Assembly (NCBI RefSeq): GCF_026967985.1
Contig: NZ_JAPVBJ010000001.1
Location: forward strand, 124,001 to 188,000
From: Modestobacter sp. VKM Ac-2984
GTDB lineage: Bacteria > Actinomycetota > Actinomycetes > Mycobacteriales > Geodermatophilaceae
DNA length: 64,000 bases
Direction of reading: 5' to 3'
Part shown: in pieces, positions 56,396-64,000 of the stretch
Numbering within the stretch: the stretch's first letter is position 1
Layout of the letters: each line of letters opens with the position of its first letter
Program-made: the position numbers and the translations under genes
The notes under the pieces: model-generated
Databases searched by the model: none
The model's input: the letters and a program-made list of their open reading frames with translations, nothing else
What the model was told of the DNA's origin: nothing

Positions 56396-57724
56396 TCAGC
56401 GCTGGGGCCCGATGCCCTGGGCGTTGAGGCCCTGGATGATCCGCGAGGACTCCTCGAAACCGATGACCACGACGGCGTCGGGGTTGAAGTCCACCATCTG
56501 CTGGACCTCGGAGTCGAAGTTCGCCGCCTGCGGGTCGTAGGTGACGTACTTGATGCTGTCCTCGGACAGACCACCGGCGATCAGGTTGTCGCGGGTGTTC
56601 TCGGCCAGACCCGTGCCGTACGGGTCGTTGATCGCCAGGATGCCGACGGTGTTGTTGCCGTCCTCGGCGATCAGGTCGGCCAGCGCACGGGCCTGCAGCG
56701 TGTCCGGGGGCGCAGTGCGGAAGTACAGGCCGTTGTCGGCGTACTCGGTGAACTGGTCGGAGGTGTTCGCCGGCGAGATCTGCAGGACACCGGCACCGGT
56801 GATGGTGTCGATGACGGTGAGGCTCACCCCGGACGACGCGGCACCGACGATGGCGTCGACGTTGGACTGCAGCAGCCGGTCGACCGTCTGGGTGGCGGTG
56901 TCGGTCGAGGCGTCACCGGAGTCACCCTCGACGAGCTGCACCGGCTGGCCGAGCACGCCACCGGCCTCGTTGACCTCGTTGACCGCCAGCTGTGCAGCGG
57001 CGACCTCGGGCGGGCCGAGGAAGGCCAGGTTCCCGGTCAGCGGCAGCAAGGTGCCGATCACCAGGGGGTCACCCGTGGCGCCCGCCGGCGCGTAGGCCGG
57101 GCCCTCGTCGGTGGCGGCGTTGGCCTCGTCACCGGCGATGACGAAGTCGGTCTCCGCGTCGTCGAGGGCGTTGTCCTCACCGAACTGGAGGATGCCGAAG
57201 CTGGCCTGGGCCGGCTCCCCGGCCTCGGCGAAGCTCAGCGGCCCGCTGACACCGTCGTAGTCGACGTTGCCACCGGCGTTGATGATCTCCAGGCAGGCGC
57301 TGTAGCTGTCGCAGGCCTCTCCACCGAAGGTCAGCCCGTTGAGGTACGGCGCGAACACGGTGGCGTCACTGCTGCCGGCGGCCTGGGCCGCCAGCGCGGT
57401 CAGGATGACGGCGTCGTAGGTCTCACCGGCGTAGTTGTAGTCCTGCAGGTCCGGGTCGATCGCGAGCAGCCGCTCGGTGAAGTCGCCGGAGAGCTCGGTC
57501 AGCGGCGTGGTGCCGCTCATCCCGACGAGCGCACCCTCGTCCGAGAAGTCCTCGCCGAGGGCGTTGCCCATGTTGCCGTCGGTGCCGTAGATGTTGACCT
57601 GCTTCTCGCCGCTCGCATCCTCAGCAGCGGTACCGCCGTCCTCGTCGCTGCCGCCACAGGCGGTCAGCGCGAGGAGGGCAGCGCCGGAGAGGGCGGTCGC
57701 GCGGGCAAATGTGCCTGTGCGCAT
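56396..57724 (-). CDS. Branched-chain amino acid binding lipoprotein, apparently circularly permuted
   Basis: 442 residues from ATG at 57724 (GGGAG upstream). Lipobox LTAC with Cys23. Residues 41-190 correspond to the usual C-terminal half of a LivK-type binding protein (VNIYGTDGNMGN, YNYAGETYDAVILTALA, a CDSYSAC disulfide, DGVSGPLSF). Residues 220-442 correspond to the usual N-terminal half (LVIGTLLPLTGNLAFLGPPE, VNEAGGVLGQPVQLV, VDAIVGAASSGV, ending QGLNAQGIGPQR). Joining the present C-terminus to residue 41 restores normal family order. Probable partner of LivHMGF; function of the permuted form is unproven. Confidence 0.88.
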   Translation of the reverse strand: MRTGTFARATALSGAALLALTACGGSDEDGGTAAEDASGEKQVNIYGTDGNMGNALGEDFSDEGALVGMSGTTPLTELSGDFTERLLAIDPDLQDYNYAGETYDAVILTALAAQAAGSSDATVFAPYLNGLTFGGEACDSYSACLEIINAGGNVDYDGVSGPLSFAEAGEPAQASFGILQFGEDNALDDAETDFVIAGDEANAATDEGPAYAPAGATGDPLVIGTLLPLTGNLAFLGPPEVAAAQLAVNEVNEAGGVLGQPVQLVEGDSGDASTDTATQTVDRLLQSNVDAIVGAASSGVSLTVIDTITGAGVLQISPANTSDQFTEYADNGLYFRTAPPDTLQARALADLIAEDGNNTVGILAINDPYGTGLAENTRDNLIAGGLSEDSIKYVTYDPQAANFDSEVQQMVDFNPDAVVVIGFEESSRIIQGLNAQGIGPQR

Positions 57725-57760
57725 CAAGGAACTCCCAGTGAGGTGTGTGCTCCACGCTCT

Positions 57761-57784
57761 CCGACAGGCCCCATTGCCTGTCGG
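57761..57784 (-). promoter_or_regulatory. Hairpin in the leader of the binding-protein gene
   Basis: CCGACAGGC (57761-57769) pairs with GCCTGTCGG (57776-57784) around a 6-nt loop, 37 nt upstream of the start codon. It may stabilise the mRNA or regulate expression. TAGGTT upstream on the minus strand (near 57808) is a possible -10. No other feature is seen in this 223-nt gap. Confidence 0.4.
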
Positions 57785-57947
57785 GGAGCCGATCAGTGCG
57801 GAGAACCTAACTGCCGGTTGCGCGGGTCGGACCACCCTCGACCGCACCGTGATGGGGTTGTGACCTGCACGTTGCGCAGTCGCCACACCGGTGGCGCGGG
57901 CGACACACCGGCGCAACGCGCCGGGAGCTGTTCCCCGGCGCCGCGGC

Positions 57948-58568
57948 TCAGGAGTCGGCGGGAGCGGTCGGGCTGGGGTCTCCGGTCGGCTGCGCGTCGG
58001 TGGCCAGGATCGCCTGCGCCAGGGCCTTCATCGACGTGCGCTCGTTCATCGCCGTCCGCTGGATCCAGCGGAAGGCCTCCGCCTCGGTCATGCCGCGCTC
58101 GGACATGAGCCGGCCCTTGGCCTGCTCGACGACCTTGCGGGTCTCCAGCCGCTCCTTCAGGTCGCTCACCTCGGCGTCCAGGGCGTGCATCTCCTGGAAC
58201 CGGCCCACCGCCACCTCGATCGCGGGCACCAGGTCGTTCTTGGAGAACGGCTTCACCAGGTAGGCCATCGCACCGGCGTCCCGGGCGCGCTCGACGAGCT
58301 CCCGCTGGCTGAAGGCCGTCAGCACGATCACCGGCGCGATGCGCGCGGCAGCGATCTGCTCGGCCGCGGCGATCCCGTCGAGGACGGGCATCTGGACGTC
58401 GAGGACGACGAGGTCCGGGCGCAGCAGCTGCGCCTGTTCCACGGCGGCCTGCCCGTCGCCGACTTCAGCGACGACGACGTAGCCCTCCTCCTCCAGCATC
58501 TCCTTGAGGTCCAGGCGGATGAGGGCCTCGTCCTCTGCGATGAGGACCCGGGTCGGTGCGTTGGTCAC
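57948..58568 (-). CDS. ANTAR-domain response regulator (PdtaR-like)
   Basis: Two-component output protein that binds RNA hairpins to prevent termination. 206 residues. Receiver domain (about 1-125) with acidic pocket EDE near residue 12, phospho-acceptor Asp in VVLDVQMP (near 57), Thr in VLTAFS and Lys in LVKPFS. A coiled-coil linker leads to the ANTAR domain (about 140-195) with KVVEQAKGRLMSERGMTEAEAF, split here. Homologous in position to M. tuberculosis Rv1626. Its sensor kinase is not in the window. Confidence 0.93.
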   Translation of the reverse strand: MTNAPTRVLIAEDEALIRLDLKEMLEEEGYVVVAEVGDGQAAVEQAQLLRPDLVVLDVQMPVLDGIAAAEQIAAARIAPVIVLTAFSQRELVERARDAGAMAYLVKPFSKNDLVPAIEVAVGRFQEMHALDAEVSDLKERLETRKVVEQAKGRLMSERGMTEAEAFRWIQRTAMNERTSMKALAQAILATDAQPTGDPSPTAPADS

Positions 58569-58636
58569 CGGGTGATCCTATCGGCCGCACGAGGCCGGAC
58601 CCCGCCAGATACCCTGCTGCTCACCCGGTTGAGCTG

Positions 58637-58710
58637 GCCCCCGTACCCCAATCGGCAGAGGGAGCGGATTCAAAACCCGCGCAGTGTGCGTTCGAGTCGC
58701 ACCGGGGGCA
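58637..58710 (+). tRNA. tRNA-Leu-like gene (anticodon CAA) without a long variable arm
   Basis: 74 nt. Acceptor GCCCCCG pairs with CGGGGGC, discriminator A, no CCA. Anticodon arm GCGGA-TTCAAAA-CCCGC gives anticodon CAA but has an A-C mismatch closing the loop. Variable region is only five bases (GCAGT) where tRNA-Leu normally has a class II arm. T arm GTGCG-TTCGAGT-CGCAC is perfect. The D arm CCCC/GGGA pairs imperfectly. Either an unusual tRNA-Leu or a tRNA-like RNA. Confidence 0.75.
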
Positions 58711-58784
58711 CCCGAACACCAGCAGGAGCACGGGCCGGACGACCCACCGCCGCGACGGGCGTCACCGGCCAATACGGTGGCCCA

Positions 58785-60635
58785 GTGACCGGCCACTTGA
58801 CCCCTGAGGAGTTCCGCCAGCACGGCCACGAGGTCGTCGACTGGATCGCCGACTACTGGACGGGAATCGCCGCCCACCCGGTCCGGTCGCGGGTCTCCCC
58901 CGGCGATGTCCGGGCCATGCTGCCGGCGACGGCCCCCGAGCAGGGCGAGCCGGTCTCCGCCGTCCTGGCGGACCTGGAGCGGATCGTGCTGCCCGGGGTG
59001 ACGCACTGGCAGCACCCGGGCTTCTTCGGCTACTTCCCGGCCAACACCTCCGGCCCCTCCGTCCTCGGCGACCTGCTCTCCGCGGGCCTCGGCGTCCAGG
59101 GCATGTCCTGGGTGACCAGCCCGGCGGCCACCGAACTCGAGCAGCACGTCATGGACTGGTTCGCCGACCTGCTCGGCCTGCCCGGGTCCTTCACGTCCAC
59201 CGGCACCGGCGGCGGCGTGGTGCAGGACTCCAGCTCCGGGGCCAACCTGGTGGCCCTGCTGGCTGCACTGCACCGGGTGAGCAAGGGCGCGACGCTGCGG
59301 CAGGGGGTCCGGCCGGAGGAGCACACCGTCTACGTCTCCGCCGAGACGCACAGCTCGATGGAGAAGGCGGCCCGGATCGCCGGGCTGGGCACCGACTCGA
59401 TCCGCGTGGTCGAGGTCGACTCCGAACTGGCGATGAGCCCCCACGCCCTCCAGCAGCGGCTGGAGCGGGACGTGGCCCGCGGGTTCGTCCCGGTCCTGGT
59501 CTGCGCGACGGTCGGTACGACGTCGACCACCGCGATCGACCCGCTGGCCGAGATCGGCCCGATCTGCCAGCGCTTCGGGGTGTGGCTGCACGTGGACGCC
59601 GCCTACGCCGGGGTCGCCGCCGTCGCGCCGGAGCTCCGTCCGCTGCAGGCCGGTGTCGAGTGGGCCGACAGCTACACCACCGACGCGCACAAGTGGCTGC
59701 TGACCGGCTTCGACGCGACGCTCTTCTGGGTCGCCGACCGGGCCGCCCTCACCGGGGCCCTGTCGATCCTCCCCGAGTACCTGCGCAACGCGGCCACCGA
59801 CACCGGCGCGGTCGTCGACTACCGCGACTGGCAGATCGAGCTGGGTCGCCGCTTCCGGGCCCTCAAGCTGTGGTTCGTGGTGCGCTGGTACGGCGCCGAG
59901 GGGCTGCGGGAGCACGTCCGCGGCCACGTCGCGCTCGCCCAGGAGCTGGCCGGCTGGGCGCAGGCCGACGACCGGTTCGACGTCGTCGCCCCCCACCCGC
60001 TGTCGCTGGTCTGCCTGCAGCCGCGCTGGCCGCGCGGCGTGGACGCCGACGTCGCCACCATGACCCTGCTGGACCGGCTCAACGACGGCGGCGAGGTCTT
60101 CCTGACCCACACCACCGTGGCCGGCCGGGCGGTGCTCCGGGTCGCGATCGGTGCCCCGTCGACCACCCGGGCGCACGTGGAGCGGCTGTGGACGTTGCTG
60201 TGCGAGGGCCACGACTGGCTGGCCAACGACTTCGCCGAGCAGCAGGCCGAGCAGCGGGCCCGCGAGCTGGCCGAGCGCCAGGCCGCCGCCGAGCGGGCCG
60301 CCGCCGACGCAGCCGCGGCCGCGGCCGAGCAGGCAGCGGCCGAGCAGGCGGACGCAGCTGCCGGAGCGGCCCCGGAGACCGAGCCGAGCACCGAACTCGC
60401 GGCAGAGGACACGTCCGGCACCCCGGACATCGACACCCCGACCACCGAGGCGCCCGACGTCGAGACCCCGACTGCGGAACCCTCGGACGCCGAGAAGCCG
60501 ACCACGGGTACCCCGGACGCCGGGACCCCCACCGTGGAGACCCCCGCCGCAGGCGACGAGACGGCCACCCAGGCGGGCGCACAGGCCGACCTGGACGTCC
60601 CGACCCCGGCGGCCCCGGAGCACCCGGCCCGCTGA
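58785..60635 (+). CDS. Pyridoxal-dependent (aromatic) amino acid decarboxylase with disordered tail
   Basis: Group II PLP decarboxylase, probably acting on an aromatic L-amino acid; substrate not determined. 616 residues from GTG at 58785. Catalytic domain (about 1-480): HPGFFGYFPANTSGPSVLGD, VQDSSSGANLVALLAAL, HSSMEKAARIAGLG, HVDAAYAG and the PLP lysine K303 in TTDAHKWLLTG. After residue 485 comes a Glu/Ala coiled coil and then a Pro/Thr/Asp-rich tail (DTPTTEAPDVETPTAEP) of about 130 residues, absent from usual family members. Confidence 0.9.
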   Translation: MTGHLTPEEFRQHGHEVVDWIADYWTGIAAHPVRSRVSPGDVRAMLPATAPEQGEPVSAVLADLERIVLPGVTHWQHPGFFGYFPANTSGPSVLGDLLSAGLGVQGMSWVTSPAATELEQHVMDWFADLLGLPGSFTSTGTGGGVVQDSSSGANLVALLAALHRVSKGATLRQGVRPEEHTVYVSAETHSSMEKAARIAGLGTDSIRVVEVDSELAMSPHALQQRLERDVARGFVPVLVCATVGTTSTTAIDPLAEIGPICQRFGVWLHVDAAYAGVAAVAPELRPLQAGVEWADSYTTDAHKWLLTGFDATLFWVADRAALTGALSILPEYLRNAATDTGAVVDYRDWQIELGRRFRALKLWFVVRWYGAEGLREHVRGHVALAQELAGWAQADDRFDVVAPHPLSLVCLQPRWPRGVDADVATMTLLDRLNDGGEVFLTHTTVAGRAVLRVAIGAPSTTRAHVERLWTLLCEGHDWLANDFAEQQAEQRARELAERQAAAERAAADAAAAAAEQAAAEQADAAAGAAPETEPSTELAAEDTSGTPDIDTPTTEAPDVETPTAEPSDAEKPTTGTPDAGTPTVETPAAGDETATQAGAQADLDVPTPAAPEHPAR

Positions 60636-60641
60636 CCCGGC

Positions 60642-60700
60642 GGCGGTCGTGCGCTCAGCGGGGTCGCCGGAGGCCGGTCACCCCGCTGAGCGCACGACCG
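60642..60700. terminator. 22-bp perfect hairpin between convergent decarboxylase and thioesterase genes
   Basis: Arms 60642-60663 and 60679-60700 are exact complements (left arm begins GCGGTCGTGCGCTCAGCGGG); the 15-nt loop can itself fold (CCGG/CCGG). It lies 6 nt after one stop and 20 nt before the other, so it fits a bidirectional terminator; its size is like the 63-nt repeats but its sequence is different. Confidence 0.8.
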
Positions 60701-60720
60701 CGCGCCTGGAGCCGCGGGCG

Positions 60721-61608
60721 TCAGCCGAGGGAGCGGATGAGGCCCTCCTGGGCCACGGTCGCCACGTGCGTGCCGTCGGCGGCCCAGATCTGACCGAAGC
60801 ACAGCGCGCGCCCACTGGCGGCCGCGGGGCTGTCGGTCTCGTAGAGGAACCACTCGTCAGCGCGCACCGGCCGGTGGAACCAGACGGCGTGGTCGAGGCT
60901 GGCGCCCACGATCGACCCGCCCCAGCCGCCACCGTTGCGCGCCAGCCCGGCCGACAGCAGCGTCAGGTCGCTGACGAAGGTCAGCGCGGCTGCGTGCACG
61001 TGGTCGTCGTCGGGGAGCCGGCCGGCCACCCGGAACCACACCCGGAAGGCGGTGTCCGGGGGCAGCCGCGGCTGCGGGTCGAACGGGTCGGCCAGGTACC
61101 GCTGCTCCACCGCGCGCCCGATCGCCGCGGACGCCGCGCCCTGGTCGGGGTGCGCCGCGGTCACCTCGGCGAGCCCGGGCAGGCCGTCGGGCCCGGGCAC
61201 CTCGGGCATCGGCAGGGAGTGCTCGACCACGGCGCGCTCCCCCGCGGTGAAGTCCGCGGTCAGCGCGAAGATCGCGACGTCCTCCCCCTTGCGGGTCTGC
61301 CGGGCCACCACCCGGCGGGTGCTGAACGAGCGACCTTCCCGGATGCGGTCGACCTCGTAGCGGATCTCCTCGTGCGGGTCCCCGGGGCGCAGGAAGTACG
61401 AGTGCAGCGAGTGCACCACCCGCCCCGGCCCGACCGTCGCGTTGGCGGCGGTCAGGGCCTGGGCGGCGACCTGACCGCCGAAGATCCGCTGCAACGGCGT
61501 GCTGGGGGTCTGGCCGACGTAGACGTCCGGGCCCCGTTCCTCCAGGTCCAGGACGATCATCAGCTCCGCAGCCGGGGTCTCCCCCGGCTGCGCGACCCCG
61601 GCCGTCAC
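60721..61608 (-). CDS. tesB: Acyl-CoA thioesterase II
   Basis: Hydrolyses acyl-CoA to free acid and CoA. 295 residues, double hotdog fold: N-terminal half with RIFGGQVAAQALTAA and VHSLHSYFLRPGDP, C-terminal half with ASLDHAVWFHRPVRADEWFLY and GRALCFGQIWAADG. The Asp of the TesB catalytic set is in SLDHAVWFH. Start overlaps the pyk stop by 4 nt; in M. tuberculosis pykA-tesB1 (Rv1617-Rv1618) are likewise adjacent. Confidence 0.94.
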   Translation of the reverse strand: MTAGVAQPGETPAAELMIVLDLEERGPDVYVGQTPSTPLQRIFGGQVAAQALTAANATVGPGRVVHSLHSYFLRPGDPHEEIRYEVDRIREGRSFSTRRVVARQTRKGEDVAIFALTADFTAGERAVVEHSLPMPEVPGPDGLPGLAEVTAAHPDQGAASAAIGRAVEQRYLADPFDPQPRLPPDTAFRVWFRVAGRLPDDDHVHAAALTFVSDLTLLSAGLARNGGGWGGSIVGASLDHAVWFHRPVRADEWFLYETDSPAAASGRALCFGQIWAADGTHVATVAQEGLIRSLG

Positions 61609-63020
61609 GCCTCGGTCCCCACCTCGTGCACCCGCACCAGGTTCGTGGAGCCGGCGGTGTTCGGCGGGCTGCCGGCGACGATGACGACCTTGTCGCCCTC
61701 CTTCAGCCGACCGATGGACAGCAGCGAGAAGTCGACCTGGCCGACCATGTCGTCGGTGTGGGTCACCTCGGGCACGAGGAAGGTCTCCACGCCCCAGGAC
61801 AGCGCCAGCCGGCTGCGGACCGCCGGGTCGGTGGTGAAGGCGAGGATCGGCAGCCGGGTGTGCAGGGCGGCGAGCAGCTGGGCGGTCTTGCCGGTGAGCG
61901 TGAACGCGGCCAGCGCGGCGACGTCGAGGGCCTCACCGATGTCCTTGGCGGCCCGCACGATGGCCCCGGAGCGCTGACGCGGCGGCACCAGCAGCTCGGG
62001 CACCCGCACGGCGTCGGACTCGACCGCATCGATGATCCGCTCCATCGTCTTGACCGCGACGACGGGGTACTTGCCCACCGAGGTCTCCCCCGACAGCATC
62101 ACCGCGTCCGCACCGTCCAGGACGGCGTTGGCGACGTCGGAGGCCTCGGCCCGGGTGGGCCGGGAGGCGCTGATCATCGACTCGAGCATCTGGGTGGCGA
62201 CGATGACCGGCTTGTTCCGCTCCCGGGCCACCTGCACCGCACGCTTCTGCACCAGCGGGACCTGCTCCAGCGGCAGCTCGACGCCCAGGTCGCCGCGGGC
62301 CACCATGACGCCGTCGAACGCCTCGACGATCGCCTCGAGGTTCTCGACCGCCTCCGGCTTCTCCAGCTTGGCGATCACCGGCACCTCGACGTCCTCCTGG
62401 CGCATGATCTCGCGCACCAGCTCGACGTCCTTGGCGTGCCGCACGAACGACAGCGCGATGAAGTCGACGCCCAGGGAGAGCGCGAAGCGCAGGTCCTCGG
62501 CGTCCTTCTCCGACAGGGCCGGGACGCTGACGGCGACGCCGGGCAGGGACAGGCCCTTGTTGTTGGAGACGGGGCCGCCCTCGAGCACCAGGCACCACAC
62601 GTCGGGGCCGTCGACCTCGACCACGGTGAGGGCGAGCTTGCCGTCGTCGATCAGCAGGCGGTCACCGACCCGCACGTCGTTGGCGAGGTCCTTGTAGGTG
62701 GTGGAGACCCGCTCGGCGGTGCCCGGGACGTCCTCCACGGTCACGCACACCCGGCTGCCGGCGGCCCAGACGACCGGGCCGTCGGCGAAGGTGCCGAGCC
62801 GGATCTTCGGGCCCTGCAGGTCGGCCAGGATGGCGACGGCGCGGCCCACCTTGTCGGAGGCCTCCCGCACGTGCCGGTAGGCCGTCTCGTGGTCGGCGTG
62901 CTTCCCGTGGCTGAAGTTGAGGCGGGCGACGTCCATCCCCGCCTCGACGAGGGCGGTGATCTGGTCCAGGGAACCGGTCGCCGGGCCCAGGGTGCAGACG
63001 ATCTTCGCGCGACGAGACAT
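61605..63020 (-). CDS. pyk: Pyruvate kinase
   Basis: Last step of glycolysis, phosphoenolpyruvate to pyruvate with ATP formation. 471 residues. Opens MSRRAKIVCTLGPATGS; domain A has LNFSHGKHADHE, the catalytic Lys in VIAKLEKPEAVENL and metal ligand region MVARGDLGVELPLEQVP; the RPTRAEASDVANAVLDGADA loop and C-terminal allosteric domain are complete. Coupled to tesB downstream. The 129-nt gap upstream only shows a short CCGACCAGCG repeat. Confidence 0.97.
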   Translation of the reverse strand: MSRRAKIVCTLGPATGSLDQITALVEAGMDVARLNFSHGKHADHETAYRHVREASDKVGRAVAILADLQGPKIRLGTFADGPVVWAAGSRVCVTVEDVPGTAERVSTTYKDLANDVRVGDRLLIDDGKLALTVVEVDGPDVWCLVLEGGPVSNNKGLSLPGVAVSVPALSEKDAEDLRFALSLGVDFIALSFVRHAKDVELVREIMRQEDVEVPVIAKLEKPEAVENLEAIVEAFDGVMVARGDLGVELPLEQVPLVQKRAVQVARERNKPVIVATQMLESMISASRPTRAEASDVANAVLDGADAVMLSGETSVGKYPVVAVKTMERIIDAVESDAVRVPELLVPPRQRSGAIVRAAKDIGEALDVAALAAFTLTGKTAQLLAALHTRLPILAFTTDPAVRSRLALSWGVETFLVPEVTHTDDMVGQVDFSLLSIGRLKEGDKVVIVAGSPPNTAGSTNLVRVHEVGTEA

Positions 63021-63149
63021 GAGGCAAAACTAGTCGCCCCTCGGGCGGGCACGGCGGACCGGGTCCGTCGTGTCCCCCCGAGGGGCAGCAGTCGTCAGGG
63101 ACGTCTCATCCCCGCGATGACCAGCGCCGACCAGCGGCCGACCAGCGGG

Positions 63150-64000
63150 TCAGCGCAGCGGGACGGCGTGCGGGGTGACCGGACGGGGCAGCATCGAGTT
63201 GCCGGTCAGCCAGGTGTCGACGGCGGCGGCCGCGGCGCGCCCCTCGGCGATGGCCCAGACGATCAGCGACTGGCCCCGGCCCATGTCCCCGGCCACGAAC
63301 ACCCCGGGGACGCTGGACATGTATTCGTCGTCGCGCGCCACCCGGCCCCGCTCGTCCACGCCGCAGCCCAGCTCCTCGACCAGACCGGTGGTCTCCGGCC
63401 CGGTGTAGCCCAGCGCCAGGAGGACCAGGTCGGCCGGCAGCTCCCGGGTGCTCCCGGGCTTGGGCCGGCGCCTGCCGTCGACGACCTCGATCTCGACGAC
63501 CTCGATCGCCCGGACCCGGCCCTGCTCGTCGCCGAGGAAGGCCTCGGTGTTGACGGCGAACAGCCGCTCGCCGCCCTCCTCGTGCGCCGGGGAGACCCGC
63601 AGGACCATCTCGTAGGTCGGCCAGGGGTTGTCCTCGGGCCGGGTGCCCGACGGCGCCGGCTTGTAGTCCAGCTGGGCCACCGAGGCCGCGCCCTGGCGGT
63701 GCGCGGTGCCCAGGCAGTCCGCCCCGGTGTCGCCGCCGCCGATGATGACCACGTTCTTGCCCTTGGCCGACAACGGCGGGTCGTCGAGTTCGCCGAGCGC
63801 CTCGCGGTTGCCGTGCGGCAGGTACTCCATGGCGAAGTGCACGCCGTCCAGCTGCCGGCCCGGCAGCGGCAGGTCCCGGGCCACCGGGGTGCCGATCGCC
63901 AGCACGACGGCGTCGTGCTCGGCCCGCAGCTGCTCGGTGCTCAGGCTGCCCGCGCTGCCGCCGACGGTGACGTCGGTGACGAAGCGGGTGCCCTCGGCGC
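63150..64000 (-). CDS. gltD: Glutamate synthase small (beta) subunit, C-terminal part
   Basis: NADPH-dependent flavin subunit that feeds electrons to the large subunit GltB. The reading frame is open to the right edge, so the N-terminal iron-sulfur region is missing; about 283 residues are seen. Visible: VVLAIGTPVARDLPLPGR, the NADPH Rossmann loop VVIIGGGDTGADCLGTA, LVLLALGYTGPE and the C-terminal FAD motif VPGVFVAGDMGRGQSLIVWAIAEGR, split here. gltB would be expected upstream, outside the window. Confidence 0.93.
   Translation of the reverse strand, partial: AEGTRFVTDVTVGGSAGSLSTEQLRAEHDAVVLAIGTPVARDLPLPGRQLDGVHFAMEYLPHGNREALGELDDPPLSAKGKNVVIIGGGDTGADCLGTAHRQGAASVAQLDYKPAPSGTRPEDNPWPTYEMVLRVSPAHEEGGERLFAVNTEAFLGDEQGRVRAIEVVEIEVVDGRRRPKPGSTRELPADLVLLALGYTGPETTGLVEELGCGVDERGRVARDDEYMSSVPGVFVAGDMGRGQSLIVWAIAEGRAAAAAVDTWLTGNSMLPRPVTPHAVPLR

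Noticed and set aside
63115-63155. Short CCGACCAGCG repeats between pyk and gltD
   Set aside because: Only two or three imperfect 10-nt copies, partly in the gltD stop region; too short to assign meaning.

Overview
The window is a very GC-rich chromosomal segment from an actinobacterium. Phosphatidylinositol mannoside genes, an SsgA-like protein, an ECF sigma factor with a zinc anti-sigma factor, and an ANTAR regulator all point that way. The order of the first ~37 kb (aroK, aroC, prepilin peptidase, aroE, mltG, ruvX, alaS, aspS, hisS, glyoxalase-like, cyclophilin, rel, apt, secF, secD, yajC, ruvBAC, yebC, pdxT, pdxS, pimA, acyltransferase, pgsA, HIT, thrS) follows the well-known Mycobacterium tuberculosis block Rv2539c-Rv2614c. 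The 43-63 kb part (coaE, rpsA, polA, liv transporter, PdtaR-type regulator, acyl-CoA thioesterase, pyruvate kinase) resembles the block around Rv1617-Rv1631. Codon style, SsgA and gene content suggest Geodermatophilaceae (Blastococcus, Modestobacter, Geodermatophilus), but this is inference. There is no phage, IS element or CRISPR array; nearly everything looks like core chromosome.

Layout. 0-9 kb, minus strand: shikimate pathway genes (aroK partial, aroC, aroE) with a prepilin peptidase, then mltG, ruvX, alaS and two small membrane proteins. 9-19 kb: rarA, two aldo/keto reductases, a DUF559 gene flanked by two related 63-nt hairpins, aspS, hisS, a metallo-hydrolase, a membrane cyclophilin and a methyltransferase. 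19-29 kb, minus strand: a 90-aa coupled protein, the bifunctional (p)ppGpp enzyme, apt, secF, secD, yajC, ruvB, ruvA, ruvC with a perfect SOS box. 28-37 kb: yebC, pdxT, pdxS, a LemA-like protein, the PIM synthesis genes pimA, acyltransferase and pgsA, a HIT protein, thrS. 37-44 kb: CapA lipoprotein, MOSC and HNH proteins, tRNA-Val, a PGPGW membrane protein, anti-sigma/sigma pair, SsgA-like protein, a tRNA cluster (Gly, Cys, Val), VOC protein, coaE. 44-56 kb: rpsA, methyltransferase, 2H phosphoesterase, polA, thioesterase and the livHMGF transporter. 56-64 kb: the substrate-binding protein, an ANTAR response regulator, an atypical tRNA-Leu, a PLP decarboxylase, acyl-CoA thioesterase, pyk and the C-terminal part of gltD.

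Many neighbouring genes overlap by 1-4 nt (ATGA, GTGA or TGATG), so the minus-strand blocks are probably translationally coupled operons. The most unusual points are: (1) the branched-chain amino acid binding protein at 56396-57724 appears to be a natural circular permutation: its normal C-terminal half sits before its normal N-terminal half behind a lipoprotein signal; (2) two families of dispersed structured repeats, with conserved cores and arms that differ but still pair, occupy intergenic gaps; (3) LivH carries an extra secreted beta-sandwich-like domain; (4) a tRNA with a Leu(CAA) anticodon lacks the long variable arm; (5) near-identical 15-nt repeats expand both secD and secF.
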